NCBI RefSeq assembly: GCF_023015625.1
Contig: NZ_JALKAH010000001.1
Coordinates: 868,001 to 932,000 of the forward strand
From: Yoonia sp. F2084L
Lineage (GTDB): Bacteria > Pseudomonadota > Alphaproteobacteria > Rhodobacterales > Rhodobacteraceae
Direction: 5' to 3'
Length of the DNA stretch: 64,000 nucleotides
In this document: positions 29,413 to 36,533 of the stretch, piece by piece
How positions within the stretch are numbered: the stretch's first letter is position 1
How the letters are laid out: the number at the start of each line of letters is the position of its first letter
Position numbers and translations under genes: made by a program
The notes under the pieces: model-generated
The model's input: only the letters and a program-made list of their open reading frames with translations
What the model was told of the DNA's origin: nothing
Databases searched by the model: none

Positions 29413-29492
29413 CCCAGCCAATTTCTACACCGGTATTGCGACTTGCACTTGCCCCCCGCCCGCGCCAGCATAGCGACAAATGCGAGGGACCA

Positions 29493-30095
29493 ATGGCCAA
29501 TTATGCCGTTTTGACAGGCGATATCGTCAAATCTTCTCAGCTGCCTGAAGGCGGTTTGGACCGGATTTTTGCCAATTTAGAGCGGGCCTCTGATCTGATC
29601 GCCGGTTGGCAGGATGCCCCCACTTATCTGACACGCAATCGTGGTGATGGCTGGCAAATGGCCGTCGCACCGCAATTCGCGCTGCGCGCTGTCTTTGCGG
29701 CCCGCGCGGCGGTGCGCATGACCGACAAACGCTTTGACACGCGCGTCGCACTTGCGCTGGGCGATGGGGTGATCCCCGGTGACACGCTGGCCGACGCGCA
29801 TGGGCCCGTTTTCACCGCATCAGGTCAGGCGCTTGAAGCAATGCCGCGCAGGCGCGATATGATTGTGGTGGACAATGAAAGCACGCTTGCCGTCGCACTG
29901 CGCCTTGCCGAAGAGATCATCAAACGCTGGACCGAGGCACAGGCGGAGGTGGCGCTTTTGGCACTTGATCCTGAAAACCCATCGCAAGCCGCTTTGGCCG
30001 CGTCTTTAGATGTGACCAAACAGACCATCCAACAACATGCTGAAGCATCTGGTATTGATGCGTTGATCGAAGCCTGCGAGGTGCTTGATGCATAG
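29493..30095 (+). CDS. SatD-like protein with C-terminal helix-turn-helix
   Basis: A 200-residue protein with GAGGG 6 bases before its ATG. It starts YAVLTGDIVKSSQL (residues 4-17), has YLTRNRGDGWQMAV (45-58) and FDTRVALALGDGVIPGDTLA (81-100), and ends in a helix-turn-helix SQAALAASLDVTKQTIQQHA (164-183). This layout fits the SatD family. The order of the first three motifs, GDI-x-x-S, then GDG, then an R-V-A-L-G strand-turn, also recalls the catalytic core of class III nucleotide cyclases; I see this as a fold-level resemblance only. Such proteins are sometimes labelled MarR regulators. It is followed by a ladder of palindromes and a DUF3307 gene. Confidence 0.72.
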   Translation: MANYAVLTGDIVKSSQLPEGGLDRIFANLERASDLIAGWQDAPTYLTRNRGDGWQMAVAPQFALRAVFAARAAVRMTDKRFDTRVALALGDGVIPGDTLADAHGPVFTASGQALEAMPRRRDMIVVDNESTLAVALRLAEEIIKRWTEAQAEVALLALDPENPSQAALAASLDVTKQTIQQHAEASGIDALIEACEVLDA

Positions 30096-30098
30096 CCG

Positions 30099-30203
30099 AC
30101 AGCCATATTTGGCTGTTTATGCAAGAAACAGTCATATGCAACTGCCTTTCTTAATGACAGGCGAATATGGCTGTCTTTTGAATAGACAGGCATATACGAC
30201 TGT
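30099..30203. promoter_or_regulatory. Ladder of four palindromic sites with a 29-bp period
   Basis: Four 18-bp sites of the form ACAG-N10-CTGT start at 30099, 30128, 30157 and 30186, exactly 29 bases apart. They read ACAGCCATATTTGGCTGT, ACAGTCATATGCAACTGC, ACAGGCGAATATGGCTGT and ACAGGCATATACGACTGT. An ATAT core is present in each, in reverse orientation in the third. Half-sites therefore alternate every 14 and 15 bases. The ladder begins 4 bases after the SatD-like stop and ends 45 bases before the DUF3307 ATG. It is probably a cooperative operator, or a set of RNA hairpins. Confidence 0.75.
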
Positions 30204-30248
30204 CTTCTATCAGGGCTGTCACTTGCAGCAAGAGCGGTGCGCCACGCC

Positions 30249-30950
30249 ATGCTAACCACCGCCCTCGCCCTTTTGCTGGCCCATGTGCTTGCTGACTATC
30301 CGCTGCAAAACAGCTGGATTATCGCCAACAAGAAAAAACCTGCAGCAATGGCCGCACATATCGGCGTCGTTTTCCTGCTAACGTTGATTGCGCTGGGCGG
30401 AGAGATCATGCCAGCGTTGACGATCGCGGCCCTCCACCTTTGCATCGACTTAATCAAAACACACCTCGCGCCTGACAGGCTCTGGGCCTACATCGCTGAC
30501 CAATTGGCGCATTTTGCGACAATAGCTGGCGTGTTGTGGTTTTGGCCTGAACTTGGGGCGCTTTGGCCGGACGCCACGATTTGGGCCCAATACCTGATGG
30601 CCATCACAGTCGGTACCATCCTTTGTGTCTATGCAGGTGGCCCCGCCGTCGGACTATTGATGCAAGACTTCGACACGATGCCACAACAAGGTCTGCCAGA
30701 GGCCGGACGTATGATCGGCCTTCTGGAAAGGGCTTTGATCTTCCTGATGGTGATGGCCGGACAACCCGGCGGGATCGGTTTTCTGATCGCCGCCAAATCG
30801 GTGCTGCGCTTTGATACCGCGTCCAAGGATCAAAAGGCAGGCGAATACGTGATTATCGGCACGCTTGCCTCTTTCGGATGGGCCTTGCTGGTCAGCTTTG
30901 CGACACTATCACTCATCACGTTCTACGGGCTGGACCCCACGCCATCTTGA
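30249..30950 (+). CDS. DUF3307 integral membrane protein
   Basis: A 233-residue protein starting MLTTALALLLAHVLADYPLQ, the signature N-terminus of DUF3307 proteins, with HLCIDLIKTHLAPDRLWAYI near residue 65 and IADQLAHF after it. About seven hydrophobic segments are visible. A GTG four codons earlier is an alternative start. Function is unknown. Its neighbour upstream is the SatD-like gene, a pairing I recall from other bacteria, and the ladder of palindromes sits in its leader. Confidence 0.82.
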   Translation: MLTTALALLLAHVLADYPLQNSWIIANKKKPAAMAAHIGVVFLLTLIALGGEIMPALTIAALHLCIDLIKTHLAPDRLWAYIADQLAHFATIAGVLWFWPELGALWPDATIWAQYLMAITVGTILCVYAGGPAVGLLMQDFDTMPQQGLPEAGRMIGLLERALIFLMVMAGQPGGIGFLIAAKSVLRFDTASKDQKAGEYVIIGTLASFGWALLVSFATLSLITFYGLDPTPS

Positions 30951-30994
30951 GTGCGCCGCTCATGTACCTTACATAGTGTTTAAAGGAGAACACA

Positions 30995-31357
30995 ATGTTC
31001 GGCATTCCAGGCAAACAAGCGGTAAGCATCACCGACAAGGCTGCAGCACAAATCGCGAAACTGATGGATAAAGACGGCCATCAGGGCTTGCGCATTGGCG
31101 TCAAGAAAGGCGGCTGTGCGGGCATGGAATACACGATGGATTACGTGACTGAAGTTGATCCGCTGGATGAGGTCGTTGAACAGGACGGCGCGCGGGTGAT
31201 GATCGCCCCCATGGCGCAGATGTTTCTGTTCGGGACAGAGATTGATTATGAGGTCTCGCTTCTCGAATCCGGCTTCAAGTTCCGCAATCCAAACGTCGTG
31301 GATGCCTGCGGCTGCGGCGAATCCATCAAATTCGACGAAAATATCTCAGCAACCTGA
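30995..31357 (+). CDS. sufA: SufA/IscA-type iron-sulfur carrier
   Basis: A 120-residue A-type carrier (HesB family) that holds and passes on Fe-S clusters. The three cysteines are in KKGGCAGMEYTMD near residue 41 and VDACGCGESIKF near 106-108. The start has AAGGAG at the ideal distance. Its stop overlaps the start of the TfoX gene by one base (TGATG). Together with the sufT-like gene it suggests that the segment once was, or still is, part of an Fe-S assembly operon. Confidence 0.92.
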   Translation: MFGIPGKQAVSITDKAAAQIAKLMDKDGHQGLRIGVKKGGCAGMEYTMDYVTEVDPLDEVVEQDGARVMIAPMAQMFLFGTEIDYEVSLLESGFKFRNPNVVDACGCGESIKFDENISAT

Positions 31358-31656
31358 TGACCCTCGCGGACGCGGATATCGCTTTCGCGAAAGACCTTTT
31401 TTCTGAGCTTGGCAATGTGACTACCCGCAAGATGTTTGGTGGCATGTGCCTGTATCTGGATGGCGACGTCTTTGCACTGATGAGCAGTGACAGCCAACTC
31501 TACCTGAAGGCCCAAGGTGACATAGCCACACAACTTTCCGATGAGGGTGCAGCCCAATTTCATAATATGCCCTATTGGTCCATTCCCGACGCAGCCCTTG
31601 ACGATCCCGGGGAGGCCTGCACATTAGCACGACGTACTATCGCGTCACTGATGTAA
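31357..31656 (+). CDS. TfoX/Sxy N-terminal domain protein
   Basis: A 99-residue single-domain protein with FSELGNVTTRKMFGGMCLYL, the TfoX_N signature, and SSDSQLYLKAQGD after it. In gammaproteobacteria TfoX/Sxy acts in competence regulation, but the short stand-alone form common in alphaproteobacteria has no proven role. Coupled by stop/start overlap to sufA, 9 bases before tpiA. Confidence 0.88.
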   Translation: MTLADADIAFAKDLFSELGNVTTRKMFGGMCLYLDGDVFALMSSDSQLYLKAQGDIATQLSDEGAAQFHNMPYWSIPDAALDDPGEACTLARRTIASLM

Positions 31657-31665
31657 GGACCTGCC

Positions 31666-32397
31666 ATGCCCCGTAAGATCGCTGCCGGAAACTGGAAGAT
31701 GAACGGTGTGCAAAGCACCCTGGCCGAGCTGAGAACGTTGGAAGACAAACATGGCGATGCAGACATTGCGATCCTGATCTGCCCACCCTTTACGCTGATC
31801 AGTGCCTGCGAAGACACCCCTTTCGATATCGGCGGTCAGGATTGCCACCCTGAAGACGCCGGGGCGCATACTGGTGATATCAGCGCCGAGATGCTGGCCG
31901 ATGCTGGTGCCAGTTATGTGCTTGTTGGTCATTCCGAACGCCGCACGGATCATGGGGAAACCGATGCGTTGGTCGCTACAAAAGCACAGGCCGCCTATGA
32001 TGCCGGGCTGATCGCGGTCATTTGTATCGGTGAGACATTGGACGAACGCGAAGGCGGCAATACGCTTGATGTCATCGACGCGCAGTTGGAAGGATCCGTT
32101 CCTGCAACCGCAGATGCGCTGAATACCGTCATTGCTTATGAACCGGTCTGGGCCATCGGCACCGGCAAAGTTCCAACGACCCAGCAGATCGCCGAAGTTC
32201 ATAGCCACATCCGCACGCGCCTAAGCGACCGCTTCGCCGATGGGGCCGCGTTCTCATTACTTTATGGTGGATCCGTCAAAGGCAGCAATGCCGCTGACAT
32301 CTTTGCCGTGCCGCATGTCAATGGTGCACTTGTCGGTGGGGCCAGCCTGACGGCACAGGACTTTTCCCCTATTATCGCCGCACTGGAAGAGGCGTAA
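31666..32397 (+). CDS. tpiA: Triosephosphate isomerase
   Basis: A 243-residue TIM-barrel enzyme interconverting glyceraldehyde 3-phosphate and dihydroxyacetone phosphate. Catalytic residues are visible: Lys in AAGNWKMNG, His in VLVGHSERR, Glu in [17 protein letters not shown], and the phosphate-binding [12 protein letters not shown] near the end. It ends only 3 bases from the convergent B12-binding protein gene, with no terminator between. Confidence 0.97.
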   Translation: MPRKIAAGNWKMNGVQSTLAELRTLEDKHGDADIAILICPPFTLISACEDTPFDIGGQDCHPEDAGAHTGDISAEMLADAGASYVLVGHSERRTDHGETDALVATKAQAAYDAGLIAVICIGETLDEREGGNTLDVIDAQLEGSVPATADALNTVIAYEPVWAIGTGKVPTTQQIAEVHSHIRTRLSDRFADGAAFSLLYGGSVKGSNAADIFAVPHVNGALVGGASLTAQDFSPIIAALEEA

Positions 32398-32400
32398 GAC

Positions 32401-33231
32401 CTATCCGTTAGGCACCTCAATCACATCACGCAATGTACTGACGGCAGTGCCAATATCCCTCATCACAGCGTCAGCCCCGACCAGATCGTTGATATCGGGG
32501 TGATATTTTAAAATGTTGCCCGCCACAACGAGATGGGCCAAAGGATGTGAGATGCGCAAAGCAAGCACCAGACGTGTCAGAGGTTCGATCATCCCGTCGG
32601 AATTCGCCACCAACACAATAGCCAGATAACTGCGGCGGTCGGACTGTTCAACCAGCATATCATGGTCCAGCCCGACCATCATATCCACGTCCCAACCTTC
32701 ACGGCGGAACACATCGGTCGCAATCTCAATTCCAAGTGTGTGGGTTTCCCCCGGCACCAGCGCAAACATCGCCGGGCATTCATCGCGGTTGTCCAATATG
32801 CCGGGCGCAATGACATGACGCAGGCCCCGGATAATCCGGTAAAGCTTGCCACAGGCCAGTGTGACATCAATGAACGAAATCTCGTCATTGTCCCACATCT
32901 CGCCCAGACGACGGGCAGCGCCTGCGATATAGCCAAGATAGATGGCATCAACCTGCACCCCGTCGCGGCGCGCGGCCAGAATGAACCTATCGGCGGAATC
33001 ATCCTTTTTGGACAGCAAAGCGCTGCACAGCAGATCAATGTCTGACGGGGTGGGTAGGTCTTCTTTTCTGACAGCACGCGGCATTCGAAATGCAAGACGC
33101 CTTACAACTTCGCGCGCAAGTGACGATACAGCCACTTGCGGCAATTTCTGTTCAACTAACCGTAGCTGGCGATCAGCCCTATTATACTCAAAGCGATCAA
33201 ACGCTTTTTCGCCCATTGGCGCTTTGGCCAT
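32401..33231 (-). CDS. B12-binding regulator of the AerR/PpaA type
   Basis: A 276-residue soluble protein. A helical domain (about 60-145) has the LGEMWDNDEISFIDVTLA segment typical of B12-binding photoreceptor-type regulators, and a Rossmann-like domain follows with VPGETHTLGIEIATDVFR, in which His164 would be the lower cobalt ligand (ExHxxG in place of DxHxxG). AerR/PpaA proteins modulate the CrtJ/PpsR repressor in phototrophs. The ATG has GGGAGGA upstream; the longer open frame is not used. It is divergent from a P450, with a TGT-N12-ACA site between. Confidence 0.78.
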   Translation of the reverse strand: MAKAPMGEKAFDRFEYNRADRQLRLVEQKLPQVAVSSLAREVVRRLAFRMPRAVRKEDLPTPSDIDLLCSALLSKKDDSADRFILAARRDGVQVDAIYLGYIAGAARRLGEMWDNDEISFIDVTLACGKLYRIIRGLRHVIAPGILDNRDECPAMFALVPGETHTLGIEIATDVFRREGWDVDMMVGLDHDMLVEQSDRRSYLAIVLVANSDGMIEPLTRLVLALRISHPLAHLVVAGNILKYHPDINDLVGADAVMRDIGTAVSTLRDVIEVPNG

Positions 33232-33290
33232 GAACGGTCCTCCCTTGTTGGCACGTGATGTTCCCACTTCGCCCGTTGGCCAGACGATTT

Positions 33291-33308
33291 TGTATCCAAC
33301 TGCATACA
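33291..33308. promoter_or_regulatory. TGT-N12-ACA palindrome between B12 regulator and P450
   Basis: TGTATCCAACTGCATACA has 5-bp inverted arms and the exact spacing of the CrtJ/PpsR site TGT-N12-ACA. It lies 60 bases upstream of the AerR/PpaA-like gene. The motif is short and can occur by chance; position is the main argument. Confidence 0.4.
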
Positions 33309-33462
33309 GGTTACCATAAAACAAAGGTGTGCAGTGCGCGTCAGAACGTCGCGGCGCACGGTTGGGTTGCGCCACAGGCAGGCCTTTGCCGTCAGGGTCC
33401 CCGCTGATCATTCTTGGATGATCGCCTTGCAAAGGCAGATTGCGTCGGACAAACCTGCTTCT

Positions 33463-34632
33463 ATGCAACAGCTTAGCCAAATGCCAACCGACCCAACCTT
33501 TGTCCAGAACCCCTATCCGTTCTACGAAAAAGCGCGCGCTGAGGGTGATTTCATATGGTGGTCGGACTACAACATGGCCTGTGCCGTGTCTCACAAGATG
33601 GTCCATGCCGTGTTGCGTGACAGGCGGATGGGGCGCGAATGCCCTGCTGAACTTGCCCCCAAGATCCCCGCGCATCTACAACCGTTCTTTGATGTCGAAT
33701 CTCATTCGATGCTAGAGTTGGAACCACCCCGCCACACCCGGTTGCGCTCATTGGTATTGCGTGCCTTCACCAGCCGCACGATTGCAGCGCTCCCGCCGGA
33801 TATCAGCGCCTTGTGTCACCAGCTGATTGACGGGTTTCCAACAGGCCCCTTTGATTTGTTGACCCACTACGCACAACCCGTTCCGGTCATTATCATCTCG
33901 CGGCTTTTGGGCGTACCAGAGGACCGTGCTGATGATCTGGTGCGCTGGTCAAATGCGATGGTCGCGATGTATCAGGCCCGCCGCACGCCCCAAATTGAGG
34001 CGGACGCAATTGCGACCACCAATGACTTTGTCGCGTTCATGCGCGGGTACATTGCCAAGCGGCGTAAAACGCCCACTGACGATCTGATCTCGACCCTGAT
34101 TGCCGCCGAAGAGCACGGTGAGAAGCTAAGCGAGGATGAGCTGATCACGACATGCATCCTACTGCTGAACGCCGGACATGAAGCCACGGTGCACACGCTT
34201 GGCAATGGGACAAAAACGCTGTTGGAACATGGTGTAGCCGACATCACAGATGCTGCGGTCGAGGAAATCATCCGCTTTGACCCACCCCTGCATATGTTTA
34301 CCCGCTGGGTCTATGAGGACGTTGAATTGGGCGGTCAGACCTTCAAGCGCGGTGACCAAATCGCGTGCCTGCTGGGTGCGGCAAATCGCGACCCGCTGGC
34401 CTATGAGAGCCCCGAAGTTTTCGATCCGGCGCGCAAAGGTCCCCAAAACACCAGCTTTGGGGGTGGTATCCACTTTTGTGTGGGCGCCCCCCTTGCCCGG
34501 TTGGAGTTGCGTATTGCGTTGGAAGTCCTGTTTGAACGGTGCCCCACCCTGAAACTGGCCGGGACACCGCAGTATGGTGATGTCTATCACTTTCACGGGC
34601 TTGAGCGGCTGATGGTCTCAACCGGCACCTAA
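33463..34632 (+). CDS. Cytochrome P450
   Basis: A soluble bacterial P450 of about 389 residues. The haem loop is SFGGGIHFCVGAPLARLELR with the thiolate Cys near residue 338, the ExxR is within EEIIRFDPP (upstream helix), and the I-helix has LLNAGHEATVHTLGNG, in which the usual acid-threonine pair reads E-A-T. The start is uncertain: ATGs at 33418, 33463 and 33481 all lack a clear ribosome binding site, and 33463 gives the usual family N-terminus (DPTFVQNPYPFYEKAR). No ferredoxin partner is adjacent. Confidence 0.9.
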   Translation: MQQLSQMPTDPTFVQNPYPFYEKARAEGDFIWWSDYNMACAVSHKMVHAVLRDRRMGRECPAELAPKIPAHLQPFFDVESHSMLELEPPRHTRLRSLVLRAFTSRTIAALPPDISALCHQLIDGFPTGPFDLLTHYAQPVPVIIISRLLGVPEDRADDLVRWSNAMVAMYQARRTPQIEADAIATTNDFVAFMRGYIAKRRKTPTDDLISTLIAAEEHGEKLSEDELITTCILLLNAGHEATVHTLGNGTKTLLEHGVADITDAAVEEIIRFDPPLHMFTRWVYEDVELGGQTFKRGDQIACLLGAANRDPLAYESPEVFDPARKGPQNTSFGGGIHFCVGAPLARLELRIALEVLFERCPTLKLAGTPQYGDVYHFHGLERLMVSTGT

Positions 34633-35435
34633 TTTGCGAACCGCACGACCTGCGTAGGCGTGATCCGGTACACTTCATCCTCAAGACCATTGGCCTGCAT
34701 GAACCGTGCGATTGATCCGAAGGTGGCAGTTCCAACGTTGGCCCCGTGATCAGCGGTTGTCAGCGCTTGTGACGCTGCTGGTGCAAAAAGCCGCTGCAAG
34801 CCATTCAGCTGTACTGGTTGCGGTGCAAAATACGCCCCGATATTGGCTTTGATCTGCTGCGGATCATCGGTGTCGTAAAGAGCGGCCATCAGCACATCCA
34901 GCGTATGTTCAGTGCAGTTTTGAAACTGCCCCGTGCGCGGATTTGCAAGCACGGAATAGCGCGCATTGTGCAAGGCCGCGTAGGTGGGGCTGGCAATCAC
35001 ATCAAGCAGTTTTCTTTGCAACCGCGGGTCGGGAATGATGACACCTGCATCAAGACTATGGGCACCGGCAAAGAAATCACCCGGGCTGTCTTGGACCAGA
35101 TCACTGTGGGTCAGGTCACCGTCGCGTTGGTAGAGGTTGTAGACACGGTACCCCTGCCCTGTGGTGCCGTCCTCAAGTGTAATCCGAGAGTAGACCCAAA
35201 AAGCGACATGCGTGTAGTTGATCCCATTTGGCAGCACCGCTGGGTCGCGCCCGACCCGCGACACAATGGCGACACGTGCCCCACGTCCTGCAAGATCGCG
35301 TTGCACTTTATTGGCAAAGCTCGCGACATCGGCGGCAGGCAGAACAGGGTTTGTGGCAGCGCTGCTCCCGGCGGTGGCTGTGACGGGAGCCAGCGTTGAC
35401 AGAGCAATCAGAACAGAAGCGATAAAACGTCTCAT
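34629..35435 (-). CDS. DUF2145 exported protein
   Basis: A 268-residue protein with a signal peptide (MMMRRFIASVLIALSTLAPV to AGS) and a domain with ARVAIVSRVGRDPAVLPNGI, THVAFWVYSRI, GYRVYNLYQRDGDLTHSDLV and FQNCTEHTLDVLMAALY, matching DUF2145. The conserved NCTEH and the THVAFW strand recall NlpC/P60-like Cys-His hydrolases, which would be a fold inference. AAGGGG precedes a run of three ATGs. The apparently longer frame through the upstream gene is not real. It follows the small lipoprotein gene by 12 bases. Confidence 0.8.
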   Translation of the reverse strand: MRRFIASVLIALSTLAPVTATAGSSAATNPVLPAADVASFANKVQRDLAGRGARVAIVSRVGRDPAVLPNGINYTHVAFWVYSRITLEDGTTGQGYRVYNLYQRDGDLTHSDLVQDSPGDFFAGAHSLDAGVIIPDPRLQRKLLDVIASPTYAALHNARYSVLANPRTGQFQNCTEHTLDVLMAALYDTDDPQQIKANIGAYFAPQPVQLNGLQRLFAPAASQALTTADHGANVGTATFGSIARFMQANGLEDEVYRITPTQVVRFAN

Positions 35436-35446
35436 CATCATCCCCT

Positions 35447-35806
35447 TCAGTTCAGGACCGGCGGGCCGTTCGGCGCTACACATGGTGCGGGTTGCCGGGT
35501 TGCCGCGACGCGACACCCCGCAGGTGCTGTTGCACCCAGCCCCGCGTCCAGCACCTCGATCCCTGCATCGACCGAGGCGGTGCCAACGCTTTCGATCGCG
35601 GCCCCCGTCACTGATAGCACCGCGCCTGCTGCGACGACCGGCACTGCCGACACTGTGGCAGCACCGGATGCGACAGCACTGGCCCCGTGGCTGGCAGCCT
35701 GCGCACTGTGGTCCACCGATTGCGCGGTGTGCTGAACACTGGGTGCAGCACAGGCGGCGGCCAGTGTGAGCGTCGCCAGTGTGATTGCGAGTTTGGATTT
35801 CTGCAT
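35447..35806 (-). CDS. Small Ala/Val-rich lipoprotein
   Basis: A 119-residue protein with a lipoprotein signal (MQKSKLAITLATLTLAAACA), cysteine at the LAAAC box. The mature part is low-complexity: HSAQAASHGASAVASGAATV and a Gly/Ala-rich hydrophobic segment, ending in a Pro-rich tail. No family recognised. GGAG precedes the ATG. It forms an operon with DUF2145 and is transcribed from the well-formed promoter at 35841-35869. Confidence 0.72.
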   Translation of the reverse strand: MQKSKLAITLATLTLAAACAAPSVQHTAQSVDHSAQAASHGASAVASGAATVSAVPVVAAGAVLSVTGAAIESVGTASVDAGIEVLDAGLGATAPAGCRVAATRQPAPCVAPNGPPVLN

Positions 35807-35824
35807 GGTATTTCTCCAATATTA

Positions 35825-35891
35825 TGAACGATGTTCACAATAGCTAGCGGAGCCTCGCATCTCAGTCAATACATTTTTTGAACTATGTTCA
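35825..35891 (-). promoter_or_regulatory. Promoter bracketed by two TGAAC-N3-GTTCA operators
   Basis: On the minus strand TTGACT (35864-35869), a 17-bp spacer and TAGCTA (35841-35846) form a good sigma-70 promoter. A perfect palindrome TGAACTATGTTCA lies just upstream of the -35 (35879-35891) and a second, TGAACGATGTTCA, just downstream of the -10 (35825-35837). The centres are 54 bases apart. This is the layout of a repressor-controlled promoter, probably TetR-like. No regulator gene of that type is in the window. Confidence 0.75.
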
Positions 35892-35934
35892 TATATGATG
35901 TGAGGCCGATCCCACCCCAAGTGCCCTGCTACCG

Positions 35935-36396
35935 TTAAAGCGGCAATGCCACCGTCGATTTGATCTCCTCCATCGACAAAAGTGCTGTCACATTATGCAC
36001 CTTCACTTCGGAAATCAGCGCCTGATAGAACGTGTCATAGGCCCGCGCGTTCTGAACCCGGACCTTTAGAATATAGTCGATATCACCTGCCAGCCGATGT
36101 GCCTCTTGCACCTCGGGCCGTGATTTCAACGCTTTAAGGAACCGCCCCTGCCAGTCTGCGTCATGCTCGGACGTGCGGATCAGAACAAAGAAACAGGCCT
36201 CAAACCCCAGCGCTTCGGCGTCTAGTAAAACGGTCTGTTGCCCGATGATCCCAGCCTCTCGCATCTTGCGAATGCGATTCCACACAGGCGTCTTGGACGA
36301 CCCTACAGATTTGGCAATTTCGTCCAATGATTGCGCTGCATCGGCTTGCATCGCTGCCAAAATTTTCCGGTCTGTGACATCTATCCGTACCGACAT
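35935..36396 (-). CDS. Lrp/AsnC family transcriptional regulator
   Basis: A 153-residue regulator with an N-terminal winged HTH (DVTDRKILAAMQADAAQSLD, SSKTPVWNRIRKM) and a C-terminal RAM effector domain from about residue 65 (GDIDYILKVRVQNARAYDTF). It is divergent from the sulfite reduction operon, a position where such regulators control sulfur amino acid or cysteine genes; the control of cysG is inference from position. Confidence 0.92.
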   Translation of the reverse strand: MSVRIDVTDRKILAAMQADAAQSLDEIAKSVGSSKTPVWNRIRKMREAGIIGQQTVLLDAEALGFEACFFVLIRTSEHDADWQGRFLKALKSRPEVQEAHRLAGDIDYILKVRVQNARAYDTFYQALISEVKVHNVTALLSMEEIKSTVALPL

Positions 36397-36533
36397 TCTT
36401 AAATCTCCAATTTTGCAGGACAGGTGGTCCTAACTCAGCACCTGATAGAACAAACGTCCTTATCAACAGCTATGGGGAGGCAAATATCAGAACATTATTC
36501 TATATTGAACCCAAGAAATCGCAAGGCAGACCC

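Noticed and set aside
30099..30203. Possible mini CRISPR array because of the 29-bp period
   Set aside because: The repeated part is a degenerate palindrome with an invariant core, there is no identical repeat of 25 bases or more, the intervening 11 bases share a pattern instead of being unique spacers, and no cas gene is near.
34629..35819. A single 396-codon frame covering DUF2145 and the upstream region
   Set aside because: The first 126 codons give a Cys/Arg-rich sequence that is the shadow of the lipoprotein gene; a signal peptide and ribosome binding site place the DUF2145 start at 35435.
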